From: Euryarchaeota archaeon UBA88
GTDB taxonomy: Archaea; Thermoplasmatota; Poseidoniia; Poseidoniales; Poseidoniaceae
Reading direction: 5' to 3'
Assembly: GCA_002499545.1 (NCBI GenBank)
Contig: DAME01000003.1
Location: 67,644-131,643 of the forward strand
Length of the DNA: 64,000 nucleotides
Below are positions 1 to 8,508 of this stretch, piece after piece (the stretch's first letter is position 1; every line of letters starts with the position of its first letter). Position numbers and translations under genes: made by a program. The notes beneath the pieces were generated by a model. The model saw only the letters and a program-made list of their open reading frames with translations, did no database searches and had not been told where the DNA came from.

Positions 1-1319
1 GCATTGGCGAGGTGAAGGGCGTGATCGAAATCTTTCGCTTTGCAAATTGTGACAGCGGGGCCAAACACTTCTTCATGGAAACATTCCATGTCTTCTGTCA
101 CTTCAGTGAACACGTGTGGCCACATGTAAACACCGTCTTCTGCAGTTCCGAGGAAGTTGGTCGGCCTGTTATCACTTGAAATTCGACCCTTGCCGAAAAT
201 TTGCTTAGCGCCTGAAGCGTTACACATCTCTAAGCCTTTGAGGAAATCCTTTGCGTATTTTTCTGAAAGCATCGGCCCGTACAAAACACCGTCATGTGCT
301 AATGAATCACCAATGGTCGTTGATTCGACCTTTGACATGAACTTCGACATGAATTCGTCGTAAATATCTTCATGGATGATAAGGTTTCCAAGTGAGGTGC
401 AACGCTGACCTGCGGTACCAAAAGCTCCCCAGTAAGCACCTTCAACTGCGTTGTCCAAGTTCGCACTCGGCATGACGACAAGTGGATTCTTGCCCCCAAG
501 TTCAAGCGAGCATGAAACCAAGTTTCTGCCGCATACTTCACCAATCATCTTACCAACTTCGGTAGAACCGGTGAACGAGATTTTGTTGACTCGACCTTCA
601 TCGACTGCATCTATGAGGTGCTGGCCTGCACCACTGCCCTTTCCATGAACCAAATTGATGACACCGTCGGGCAATCCCGATTCGTGCATGATTCGTGCTA
701 AAGCAAAGGACAAGAGTGGTGCATCTTGTGGGCTCTTCCACACGCATGTGTTACCGCACATGATTGCTGGAATCATCTTCCAGAAGGGTACGGCTGCAGG
801 GAAGTTGCAAGCATTGATGATGCCACATACGCCTAGAGGGCGTCGATAGGTGAACAATTCCTTGTCAGGCAATTCCGAGTTCACGGTTTGACCGTATAAT
901 CGTCGGCCTTCGGATTGGAAAAACAGGCAGGTATCGATTGCTTCTTGCACAGAACCTGCGGATTCTTTGAGCGTCTTTCCGATTTCACGAGTCTCAAGCG
1001 CAACAATAGCGTCCTTGTGCTCCATCAATAGTCGTCCCATGTTTCCAATGATTTGCCCTCGGGTCGGAGCCGGGGTTGCGGCCCAAGCCGGGAATGCCGC
1101 GTGAGCAGCATCCAACGCTTCATTGACATCGGCTTTGTTCGACAAGGGAAATTCACCAAGCGTGTCGGCCAAAATCGCAGGGTTAATCGATGTAAATGAT
1201 GCACCGTCGCTGGCAGATTTCAATTGCCCGTTGATGATATTGTACCCTTTAACAGCGGGTTTTCCATTTGGATTCTCTATCGCGAGAAATTCGAGTCCGG
1301 TTTCCAGTACGTGAACCAT
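1..1319 (-). CDS. Aldehyde dehydrogenase (NAD(P)-dependent), C-terminus beyond the window
   Basis: The first 439 codons of an aldehyde dehydrogenase superfamily enzyme run off the left edge. I read the minus strand directly. The ATG at 1319 is preceded by a good ribosome site (GGAGGGG about 5 nt upstream). Visible motifs are the cofactor-binding region with NACNFPAAVPFWK, the FTGSTEVGK Rossmann turn, the general-base region SLELGGKNP, and the nucleophile Cys307 in GTAGQRCTS. The GTAGQRCT context resembles the ALDH7 / aminoadipate-semialdehyde group more than the betaine or succinate-semialdehyde groups, but the substrate cannot be fixed from sequence alone. It would oxidise an aldehyde to the acid in the cytosol. 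It is divergent from the CDC48 gene; a TATA-like TTATAC lies near 1385 on its strand. Family call is sure, substrate is not. Confidence 0.9.
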   Translation of the reverse strand, partial: MVHVLETGLEFLAIENPNGKPAVKGYNIINGQLKSASDGASFTSINPAILADTLGEFPLSNKADVNEALDAAHAAFPAWAATPAPTRGQIIGNMGRLLMEHKDAIVALETREIGKTLKESAGSVQEAIDTCLFFQSEGRRLYGQTVNSELPDKELFTYRRPLGVCGIINACNFPAAVPFWKMIPAIMCGNTCVWKSPQDAPLLSFALARIMHESGLPDGVINLVHGKGSGAGQHLIDAVDEGRVNKISFTGSTEVGKMIGEVCGRNLVSCSLELGGKNPLVVMPSANLDNAVEGAYWGAFGTAGQRCTSLGNLIIHEDIYDEFMSKFMSKVESTTIGDSLAHDGVLYGPMLSEKYAKDFLKGLEMCNASGAKQIFGKGRISSDNRPTNFLGTAEDGVYMWPHVFTEVTEDMECFHEEVFGPAVTICKAKDFDHALHLAN

Positions 1320-1448
1320 GACCCCTCCAACAAAACGCCCCTCTTCAAATTGATGGATGCTTTTGAAAGAAAAAGGACTCGTATAATCTCATCGAATCAC
1401 AACTTAAGGTTAAAAGGGGGTCGGCGGGAAGATAGAAGAGAGAGGCAA

Positions 1449-1472
1449 CGAGCCCATGATTAAATAGGCTCG
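1449..1472 (+). promoter_or_regulatory. TATA-like box inside a CGAGCC/GGCTCG inverted repeat upstream of CDC48
   Basis: Perfect 6-bp arms (1449-1454 and 1467-1472) enclose a 12-nt spacer holding TTAAATA (1460-1466). The TATA centre lies about 33 nt before the CDC48 ATG, which fits an archaeal core promoter with a very short leader. A GGAAG ribosome site is at 1484-1488. A dimeric regulator bound to the arms would cover the TATA box; that role is inferred. Confidence 0.45.
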
Positions 1473-1495
1473 ATAAATCTGTAGGAAGTGAAAGC

Positions 1496-3721
1496 ATGGC
1501 CGGGGATGAAAACACAATGTCACTACGCGTATCAAAAGCAATACCTTCGGATGTCGGGCACGGAAGAGCTCGCATATCTGGGGAAAACGATTTGGGGCTC
1601 AAGCCTGGTGACATCGTAGAAATCAAAGGTGAAAAGCGCTCAACTGCCGCGATTTACTGGCGCAGTCGCCCTGAAGACGCAAAAATGGAAATCATTCGAG
1701 TCGACGGTATCATTCGCAAAAACGCTGGCGTGAGTCTAGGAGACCGCGTCACGGTAAGCAAAGTCGATGCTAAGGAATGCACGAAACTCATCCTTTCACC
1801 GGTAATGGCCAACAAGCAAAAAGTCAAGTTCGGTCCAGGGATTGAAGGCTTTGCTCGCAGAGGCCTCTCGAAGCGGCCGGTCGTTCAAGGTGACCGAATT
1901 TTCATTCCGGGAATGACACTGTTTGCTGAGGCACTGCCGTTTGCAGTGGTTCAGACGACTCCCAAAGGCATCGTGAAAGTCACGAACGACACTGACATCG
2001 TAATCAAGGACGAAGCCGTTGATGACGTCGATGCTGGTCAGTCTGAAGGAATCACGTACGAGGACGTCGGTGGAATTGGTCAACAGTTGCAAAAAGTCCG
2101 TGAAATGATTGAACTACCCCTCAAGCATCCAGAATTATTCCGTCGTCTCGGTATCGACCCACCCAAGGGTGTCTTGCTCCACGGTCCACCGGGAACTGGA
2201 AAGACCATGATCGCCAAAGCAGTCGCCACAGAAGTGAATTCCCACTTCAAAATCATCAATGGTCCCGAAATTATTTCGAAGTACTACGGCGAATCTGAAA
2301 AACAACTGCGAGAAATTTTTGACGAGGCTGCTGAAAACGCTCCTGCAATCATCTTCATTGATGAAATCGATTCAATCTGCCCGAAGCGAGAAGACGTGAG
2401 CGGCGAGGTAGAGCGGAGAGTCGTTGCACAAATGCTGACGTTGATGGACGGAATGCAAGGTCGCGACAACGTCGTAGTCATCGGTGCTACAAACCGCCGA
2501 GATGCGCTTGACCCTGCTCTTCGCCGACCCGGTCGATTCGATCGAGAAATCGAAATCGGGGTACCTGACCGTGATGGTCGCAGTGAAATCATGGACGTCC
2601 ACACTCGTCAAATGCCGATCTCAGATGACTTTGAAATCAACTGGGTTCTCGACAACACCTACGGGTTTGTTGGAGCAGACCTTGCTGCATTGGTTCGTGA
2701 GTCAGCTATGAAGGCACTGCGTAGGTACCTTCCCGAAATCGACTTGGATGAAGAGAGCATACCTCCGGAAGTTCTCGAAAAGATGGAAGTTCGAATGGAT
2801 GATTTCCGTGAAGCAATCAAGGACGTTGAACCGTCTGCATTGCGTGAAATCTACGTTGAAATCCCAGAAGTGACGTGGGATGAAGTTGGTGGACTTGAAG
2901 AAGTGAAAGACCGACTGAAAGAATCTGTAGAATGGCCACTCACTAAACCTGAATTGTTTGAGCACTTCGGAATTAAACCCCCACGTGGTATCGTTTTGTT
3001 CGGTGCGCCGGGTACTGGGAAAACGTTGCTTGCTAAAGCCATCGCAAATGAAGCTCAAGCGAACTTCATCAGTATAAAGGGTCCAGAAATGATTTCCAAG
3101 TGGGTTGGAGAATCCGAACGAGGAATCCGCGAGATTTTCAAGAAAGCAAAGCAATCCTCACCAGCCATCATCTTCCTCGATGAGTTTGAATCGATTGCCA
3201 GCATGCGCTCATCTTCGAGTTCTGAAGGAAGCGATGTTGGAAACCGAGTCGTGAATCAATTGCTGGCAAGTATGGACGGTGTAGATTCCCTCGATGGCGT
3301 CATCGTTGTCGCTGCTACGAATCGGCCGGAAATGATCGACCCTGCACTACTACGAAGCGGACGCTTTGAGCGTGTTCTCCACATCCCACCACCGGACGCT
3401 GGTGCCCGTGAAGCCATCTTCAACATCCACAGCGAAGGTATGCCGTTGTCGAAGTTCTCTCTCAAAGACGTGATTGGAGGATTGGATGGATTCACAGGTG
3501 CGGACATCGAAGCAGTGTGCAGAGAAGCTGCACTCATCTGCATGCGTGCGGACAAGAAGAAAGTCACCAAAAAGCACTTTGAAGAAGCGATTAAACGAGT
3601 TCGCCCAACCGTCACTGCCGAGATGTTGAGTTACTATCAGAAGATGGAAACAACCCTGACCTCCGGACTGTCGAACATCAAGCGTAACCGTGATACTGGA
3701 TTCGGAATGGAATCGATGTGA
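1496..3721 (+). CDS. CDC48/VCP-type AAA+ ATPase
   Basis: A 741-residue protein of normal length for archaeal CDC48 (p97/VAT). It is a hexameric ATP-driven unfoldase that extracts proteins from complexes and can feed the proteasome. In order: an N-terminal double-psi barrel and CDC48 domain 2 (about 8-180), AAA domain D1 with Walker A GPPGTGKT (about 229-236), Walker [10 protein letters not shown] and sensor [20 protein letters not shown], then D2 with Walker A GAPGTGKT (about 503-510) and the arginine-finger region LLRSGRFE. D2 shows two small departures: GAPGTGKT rather than the usual GPPGTGKT, and Walker B LDEFES rather than DELDS. Both still keep the Lys and acidic residues. The start at 1496 has GGAAG about 8 nt upstream; an in-frame ATG lies at 1517. 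Confidence 0.96.
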   Translation: MAGDENTMSLRVSKAIPSDVGHGRARISGENDLGLKPGDIVEIKGEKRSTAAIYWRSRPEDAKMEIIRVDGIIRKNAGVSLGDRVTVSKVDAKECTKLILSPVMANKQKVKFGPGIEGFARRGLSKRPVVQGDRIFIPGMTLFAEALPFAVVQTTPKGIVKVTNDTDIVIKDEAVDDVDAGQSEGITYEDVGGIGQQLQKVREMIELPLKHPELFRRLGIDPPKGVLLHGPPGTGKTMIAKAVATEVNSHFKIINGPEIISKYYGESEKQLREIFDEAAENAPAIIFIDEIDSICPKREDVSGEVERRVVAQMLTLMDGMQGRDNVVVIGATNRRDALDPALRRPGRFDREIEIGVPDRDGRSEIMDVHTRQMPISDDFEINWVLDNTYGFVGADLAALVRESAMKALRRYLPEIDLDEESIPPEVLEKMEVRMDDFREAIKDVEPSALREIYVEIPEVTWDEVGGLEEVKDRLKESVEWPLTKPELFEHFGIKPPRGIVLFGAPGTGKTLLAKAIANEAQANFISIKGPEMISKWVGESERGIREIFKKAKQSSPAIIFLDEFESIASMRSSSSSEGSDVGNRVVNQLLASMDGVDSLDGVIVVAATNRPEMIDPALLRSGRFERVLHIPPPDAGAREAIFNIHSEGMPLSKFSLKDVIGGLDGFTGADIEAVCREAALICMRADKKKVTKKHFEEAIKRVRPTVTAEMLSYYQKMETTLTSGLSNIKRNRDTGFGMESM

Positions 3722-3789
3722 GGTCGTAGTTTGAATCGACGCATTGATGTGCTGAACCGTAATGGTGAATCGCAGTGAGCGTGGTATGA

Positions 3790-4029
3790 ATGGCAGTCTT
3801 TGCACGTGAAATACTCGGCCGAGAAGTGGTTGACTCTCACGCACAACTTCTCGGAGTCCTGCGTGATGTTTCATTTGACAAACAGTCGGGCTCAATCACC
3901 CTCATTCAAGTTAAAATTGAAAAAAACTTGGACCCATCCGCACTGCCTTGGGAGCTTCTTGGAGGACTGATGCAAATACCCGTTGAAGAAGTATCGAGAA
4001 TCGCTACAAAAGTTCACTTAAAGCGATAA
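3790..4029 (+). CDS. Small PRC-barrel domain protein
   Basis: A 79-residue protein made of a single PRC-barrel-like domain. It opens FAREILGREVVDS, continues LLGVLRDVSFD, and ends IPVEEVSRIATKVHLKR, the usual strand pattern of short archaeal PRC-barrel proteins. These are stand-alone beta-barrels thought to mediate RNA or protein contacts; the archaeal division protein CdvA and the ribosome factor RimM carry related domains. Here there is no extra coiled coil as in CdvA, so a division role is not supported. It lies 68 bp after CDC48 on the same strand and may share its transcript. An earlier ATG at 3786 is in another frame and stops quickly. Confidence 0.7.
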   Translation: MAVFAREILGREVVDSHAQLLGVLRDVSFDKQSGSITLIQVKIEKNLDPSALPWELLGGLMQIPVEEVSRIATKVHLKR

Positions 4030-4153
4030 TTCACATATTTCGGACCGTCACGAGCGTCACCTTGACCGAGCATTCCTCGACCACAGGATAACAACCTTCT
4101 AAACCCAATGGAATGCGTAGCCTTGTCGGAACAGTGCTCCACTTGGTGATAAA

Positions 4154-5788
4154 TTGGAAAGCGAGCGTAACATCAACTATCGCAGAATCGGCCTCCAAGC
4201 CGCATTTTGGTTCGTGATGACGCTGCTACTGATGAGTATCCTGATTAATTTCGTCAATATTTCTAACACAAACCAACTGTCAGCTTACGACGATGATTGG
4301 AACGACATGTCAGCATTCCGACAAGACATCAATGAAATGGGCATCAAAACCAGTTCACTTGTGAGCAGCCCACTGCTTCTTTCAGATATAGAAGACCCTC
4401 GGAACACAACCTACATCTTAGCTGGTGTTGAACGAGACACACTCAGCTTGCCCCAGTTTGACAGTGATGGATTCATCACTATCGCATCTGATGACGGCTA
4501 TTCTCCGTCTGAAATCGACGCAATCGTCGAATTTGTCGATGCAGGTGGAACGGCATTGGTACTGGACGATTACGGATTTGCCGGTAGTATCGCCCAGGCT
4601 TACGGTGTTCGCTACACCGGATTCCAGTTGTATGACACGACCTACGTGCAAGAACTGGATTACAACTACATTTGGATGTGCGTGCAAGCGACACCATGTG
4701 GCATGAATGGGTCCGAAGTCGACCCTGAGACAATCTCAGTCCACGAACGCTGGAGTGGTAACAACGGCGACGGGGCACATCCTTGCAGTCTTTTGGACGG
4801 ACAAAGCATGCCACTGGAAGATGCCGGCTTGTGCGCCCAACACTGGACCAACGGCGAGATTCAATACAATGCCACCTACCAAATGCTCCTCAACAACATC
4901 ACTGCTCTGGAAATAATCCCGGGTGTCAGCGGTGCACTGTCCGAGGTGTCCATCCGGGCGGTCACCAGTAACGAAGCAACCGTAGACGTCAACGGAGACG
5001 GTGAGATTTGGGTCGGCAACGAACAGACCTCAGAAACGCCAGACTTGTGGGGACAATTCAACCTCAGTATCGAAGCATGCGCTCGCAAATCCTGCAGCCC
5101 TGACGACGGTGGCCGAATTGTCTTCATGGCCGATGGTTCAGCGCTCATCAATGCTCTGTACGACTACGAAGGGTTCAACGATCAGCAGAATCCGAAGTAT
5201 GGAACCAATGATTGCGTGACGAACAACACAAAATGCATTCCCGAAAACGACAATAGAAAATGGGCATTGGACTTTATCGCCGAATCGTTGATGTCGTCCA
5301 AAGTGGATGAACTTGGACAGCCTGCAGAGAATGCTATGGTCATTTTCGATGAATCCCGCCACCCTCAAAACGCAATACTTGCTGATTCATACAATACGGT
5401 GTACTTCCTGTTGGTCTACTTCACTGGAGAAGGACTCGCAATGCTTCTGCTGTTCTTGTTGCTGTTCATCACCTTTGAAGCGGTTTTAATCAAGAAGCGT
5501 GACCCCGAACCATGGCGCCACGTGTTCAGCATCATCTACTACGGATTCGGAGATGCAAACCGATACACTTACTACGCAAAGACCGATAAAATCCGCCAAG
5601 TCTTCCTTTCCAAGGTTCGAAACCAAAATGGTTTGACTCGAGAAGAATTCCACGCCATGCCTGCCCGTGAGTTGGTCGGGCTGATCAACGACCCCGTCTT
5701 GGCCAAATTTGCGATTGAACCAACCAAGTATTCTCTTGAACAAACCGTTGCTGTTGTGAAACGTATCAAAGCGTGGGGACGCACGTGA
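4154..5788 (+). CDS. Membrane-anchored DUF4350-type protein
   Basis: A 544-residue protein starting at TTG, with GGTGAT about 6 nt upstream. An N-terminal membrane helix (about 15-35) leads to a large extracellular part with an ILAG...EIDAIVEFVDAGGTALVLDDYG stretch cut here for length, the mark of the DUF4350/GATase-like fold. A second helix near residue 425 (GLAMLLLFLLLFITFEAVL) is followed by a cytosolic tail of about 110 residues. DUF4350 proteins usually sit beside DUF58 proteins and MoxR ATPases in membrane-associated complexes of unknown job. That matches the next gene, which begins 9 bp downstream. The ectodomain has several Cys residues that could pair. Function is unknown. Confidence 0.75.
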   Translation: MESERNINYRRIGLQAAFWFVMTLLLMSILINFVNISNTNQLSAYDDDWNDMSAFRQDINEMGIKTSSLVSSPLLLSDIEDPRNTTYILAGVERDTLSLPQFDSDGFITIASDDGYSPSEIDAIVEFVDAGGTALVLDDYGFAGSIAQAYGVRYTGFQLYDTTYVQELDYNYIWMCVQATPCGMNGSEVDPETISVHERWSGNNGDGAHPCSLLDGQSMPLEDAGLCAQHWTNGEIQYNATYQMLLNNITALEIIPGVSGALSEVSIRAVTSNEATVDVNGDGEIWVGNEQTSETPDLWGQFNLSIEACARKSCSPDDGGRIVFMADGSALINALYDYEGFNDQQNPKYGTNDCVTNNTKCIPENDNRKWALDFIAESLMSSKVDELGQPAENAMVIFDESRHPQNAILADSYNTVYFLLVYFTGEGLAMLLLFLLLFITFEAVLIKKRDPEPWRHVFSIIYYGFGDANRYTYYAKTDKIRQVFLSKVRNQNGLTREEFHAMPARELVGLINDPVLAKFAIEPTKYSLEQTVAVVKRIKAWGRT

Positions 5789-5797
5789 GGTGAGCGT

Positions 5798-7051
5798 ATG
5801 TGGACACGAAAGGCATCCTTCACCTTCACTGGTGGCATCGCTCTGATTCTGATTGGAATGATGATCGCAAACCTGCAGATGATGATTCTCGGACTTTCAT
5901 TCGTTGCATTCATCGTCGTCAATTCATGGATATCAGGCCACGGTGACGTGGAAGTCCAACGAACGCTCTCAGCTGACAATCTGTACAAAGGTGACGACCT
6001 TTATGTCGAGTTACTGGTGACCAACCGCTCAAACCGCAATACGCAGTTACTGGAAGTCTACGATAACATACCGCATGAAATGAAGTTGCGAAGCGGCCTA
6101 AACCAAATGCGTCTCAACCTCCGACCTGGTGAAAGTGCACGGATTCGCTACGTTCTGCGATGCCCACTTCGCGGGCACTACTCCATCGGACCGGTCTCGT
6201 TGCGTTCCCGAAACACCTTCAATCTCGGTGTCGATGAAATGTACGTCGACCATCACAGTGACATCGTCATCTTCCCGCAAATCAAAGAAGTTGAAGAAGC
6301 GTTTCTCCGTTCACGGACACCGAAGATGTACACGGGTGCCACAACGTTGCGAACACCCGGACAAGGTTCAGAGTTCTACTCCCTTCGAGAATATGTTCCG
6401 GGCGACCCGTTCAAGAACATCAACTGGAAGGCATTCGCTCGAACCGGTGAACTGATGGTCAACGAAAAGTGCCGAGATGCGGTTACTGACTTGTACATAT
6501 TGCTGGACAGTCGAGACATTGCACGGATTGGTACGGTGTTGAAAAATCCACTCGAGATGGGCACCGTTTCTGCTGCAAGCCTCGCAGCGTTCTTCCTCAA
6601 GCGACGTGATTCAGTTGCCTTAGCAATTTACGATGAAAGCCTTGCGTATCTCCCACCAGATACCGGTGACAAGCAGTACTTCAAGATCCTCAGCGCACTT
6701 GCTGGTGTCGCTCCAAAAGGTTCCATGCCGCTCCAAGCAGTGACCAACTCATTGAGTGGACGGTTCAGTAGAGGGAGCCCAGTGTTCGTCATTTCATCGT
6801 GCGAAGGTGATGGGACAGTTCCTGCTGCGGTACGTGACTTGGTTGGGCGAGGTCACGAAGTCACCGTCCTATCTCCATCAAGTATCGACTTTGAACGATT
6901 GGTCAGTCGTATTCCTCGAATGTCATATGAAGTACTCAAACTTGAACGCCAGAACCGTCTCACAACCCTTGCTGGTTCAGGGGCTCAAGTGATTGATTGG
7001 ATGCCAGACATGGACTTGTCACAAGCTTTGATGCAAGTGAGGGGGTACTGA
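5798..7051 (+). CDS. DUF58 domain protein (vWA-like)
   Basis: A 417-residue protein. Two adjacent membrane helices near residues 8-50 precede a beta-rich region and then the DUF58 signature FYSLREYVPGDPFKNINWKA near residue 195. The C-terminal half has a vWA-like core (DLYILLDSRDIARIG near 230, VFVISSCEGDG later). DUF58 proteins are co-encoded with MoxR AAA ATPases and are proposed to act in metal insertion or assembly of membrane complexes; none has been settled for archaea. The ATG at 5798 follows GAGGTGAG. It sits between the DUF4350 gene (9 bp) and the polytopic gene (1 bp), so a three-gene operon is well supported. No MoxR gene lies in this window. Confidence 0.88.
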   Translation: MWTRKASFTFTGGIALILIGMMIANLQMMILGLSFVAFIVVNSWISGHGDVEVQRTLSADNLYKGDDLYVELLVTNRSNRNTQLLEVYDNIPHEMKLRSGLNQMRLNLRPGESARIRYVLRCPLRGHYSIGPVSLRSRNTFNLGVDEMYVDHHSDIVIFPQIKEVEEAFLRSRTPKMYTGATTLRTPGQGSEFYSLREYVPGDPFKNINWKAFARTGELMVNEKCRDAVTDLYILLDSRDIARIGTVLKNPLEMGTVSAASLAAFFLKRRDSVALAIYDESLAYLPPDTGDKQYFKILSALAGVAPKGSMPLQAVTNSLSGRFSRGSPVFVISSCEGDGTVPAAVRDLVGRGHEVTVLSPSSIDFERLVSRIPRMSYEVLKLERQNRLTTLAGSGAQVIDWMPDMDLSQALMQVRGY

Positions 7052-7052
7052 G

Positions 7053-8291
7053 ATGGCAGAAGATGTTGGACTCCAAGGCGACGTGACCGTGGGGGGAGAG
7101 GTGCGCCCTCGAACGCTCCATCTCAAGTTACTGCGAAGGCAGTGGCAAATTATCGCACTTCAAATCATTGCTACTGTGGCACTTGTCGGAATGTACCTCG
7201 AAGTTGTGTCAACCTACGTTGTGGGTTCAATCGACCATACCATGCTGTTCGACACAATCGAGGTTCTCATTGGCGACCAACTCCCAATCGGTGATTGGCT
7301 GACGGGTGAAGGGCGAAGCGGTTTGTCTCGTTTCTTTGTACCCCTCGTATTGGGGCTTACTATTGGTGGAGGAATGGCCCTGTTAGCGTTCCAAACTCCG
7401 ACGGTTCAACAGCGAGTCAAACTCGGATTCATCATCACAATGATTGTCGTTCTAGTTGGACAACTCGTTCTTTCTTGGCTCACGGGTATGCTCTTCAACT
7501 TCGAACTCCGACTGCCAAATTCGGAGGAATTGGGGACGCTAGAATGGCCTCTGCTGATGATTCTATCAATGACGATTCTGTTCATGTATCTCCTTCCTGT
7601 CATCATGGGTGCTCGTGGCATTTGGGGCTTATCTCGTCGTTCTATCGCTTGGGCAATCGGTTTCACACTGCTGTTCTTGGGAATACATGCAATTCTCGCC
7701 TTCCCCCTCATCAATGGGCAACTCGGCTCTTACGGTAATTCTGTCAACGTCATTGGAGCACAGTTCTCAGACCCAACCATCGGAATTTTCGGATTGATGC
7801 TGGTCACTGAAGAGCAGTTTGCTTTGATTATGATTGCGATCCTAATCATGGTATTCCAAGAGTCATCATACGGGGTAATTCGTTACTTGGAATACGCATA
7901 TCGACTTCCAGAGTCGTGTAAGCGAGACCCGGAATATGTTCGTCAAATGGACAACATCCTCAACACACACCTCAAACACACCTTTGGATTCCTCGGATTA
8001 ACTGGAATCGCGACGATGGTGGCTCTCGGTTTCCACAGTGTCTTACTCGACATCGTGGAAGGCTCGACTGGAAGTCAGTGGGCTGGACAAATTTCGGAAT
8101 CGATTGAACTGTCACTGACGTATGGACTGGTCATTTCAGCGGCAATGTTCCTTAGCATCATGGCACTGTTGCGATTCTTCGTTCCATGGGAACGAATGTG
8201 GGGCCTCATTTATGCCCGAACAGCGAAAGACCAAGTGGAACAGAAAGGTAAGGAAGTTGTCGATATCGAGTTAGGCGTCGCTTCGAATTGA
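7053..8291 (+). CDS. Polytopic membrane protein of the DUF58 operon
   Basis: A 412-residue protein that I do not recognise. It has about eight hydrophobic segments, for example near residues 32-56, 95-112, 125-148, 165-185, 197-218, 235-265, 310-335 and 345-370. The N-terminus and a C-terminal tail of about 30 charged residues look cytosolic. The start codon is separated from the DUF58 stop by one base, so translation is probably coupled. Transglutaminase-like membrane proteins often occupy this place in DUF58/DUF4350 operons, but I see no transglutaminase Cys-His-Asp motif here. Its last 21 bp overlap the tail of the small minus-strand gene. Confidence 0.75.
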   Translation: MAEDVGLQGDVTVGGEVRPRTLHLKLLRRQWQIIALQIIATVALVGMYLEVVSTYVVGSIDHTMLFDTIEVLIGDQLPIGDWLTGEGRSGLSRFFVPLVLGLTIGGGMALLAFQTPTVQQRVKLGFIITMIVVLVGQLVLSWLTGMLFNFELRLPNSEELGTLEWPLLMILSMTILFMYLLPVIMGARGIWGLSRRSIAWAIGFTLLFLGIHAILAFPLINGQLGSYGNSVNVIGAQFSDPTIGIFGLMLVTEEQFALIMIAILIMVFQESSYGVIRYLEYAYRLPESCKRDPEYVRQMDNILNTHLKHTFGFLGLTGIATMVALGFHSVLLDIVEGSTGSQWAGQISESIELSLTYGLVISAAMFLSIMALLRFFVPWERMWGLIYARTAKDQVEQKGKEVVDIELGVASN

Positions 8292-8498
8292 TTGAATCAT
8301 TCGTCCAATCAACTCTGCAGCCATGAGCAAGACTACTGGAAGACCGCAATAGGCAAGCACTACGCTCGTGTCGCTCACCGTTGGAACCAACAACCACATG
8401 GCGACAAGAACCATCAACAAAAGAAAGCGTTCCAGAAACAGTGGATATCTTCGGCCTTGTTCTTCTTGACGGCCGAGGAAGGGCGTTGCATCACTCAC
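8271..8498 (-). CDS. Small two-helix membrane protein
   Basis: A 75-residue protein starting at GTG. The case for translation is a GAGGTGATT ribosome site placed between the stop of the upstream coiled-coil gene (8509-8511) and this GTG. It has a charged N-terminus (about 20 residues), two hydrophobic helices (about 22-40 and 46-65) and a short basic tail. I do not recognise a family. As third gene of the roadblock/coiled-coil cluster it could anchor that pair to the membrane; this is inference from position. Its 3' end overlaps the convergent gene by 21 bp, so either gene may be slightly shorter than drawn. Confidence 0.6.
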   Translation of the reverse strand: MSDATPFLGRQEEQGRRYPLFLERFLLLMVLVAMWLLVPTVSDTSVVLAYCGLPVVLLMAAELIGRMIQSIRSDA

Positions 8499-8508
8499 TC
8501 AAATCACC

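Noticed and set aside
2702..3154. 150-codon open frame antisense to CDC48
   Set aside because: It lies fully inside a conserved gene, its product is Phe/Arg-rich with no domain, and it mirrors the codon pattern of the sense strand.
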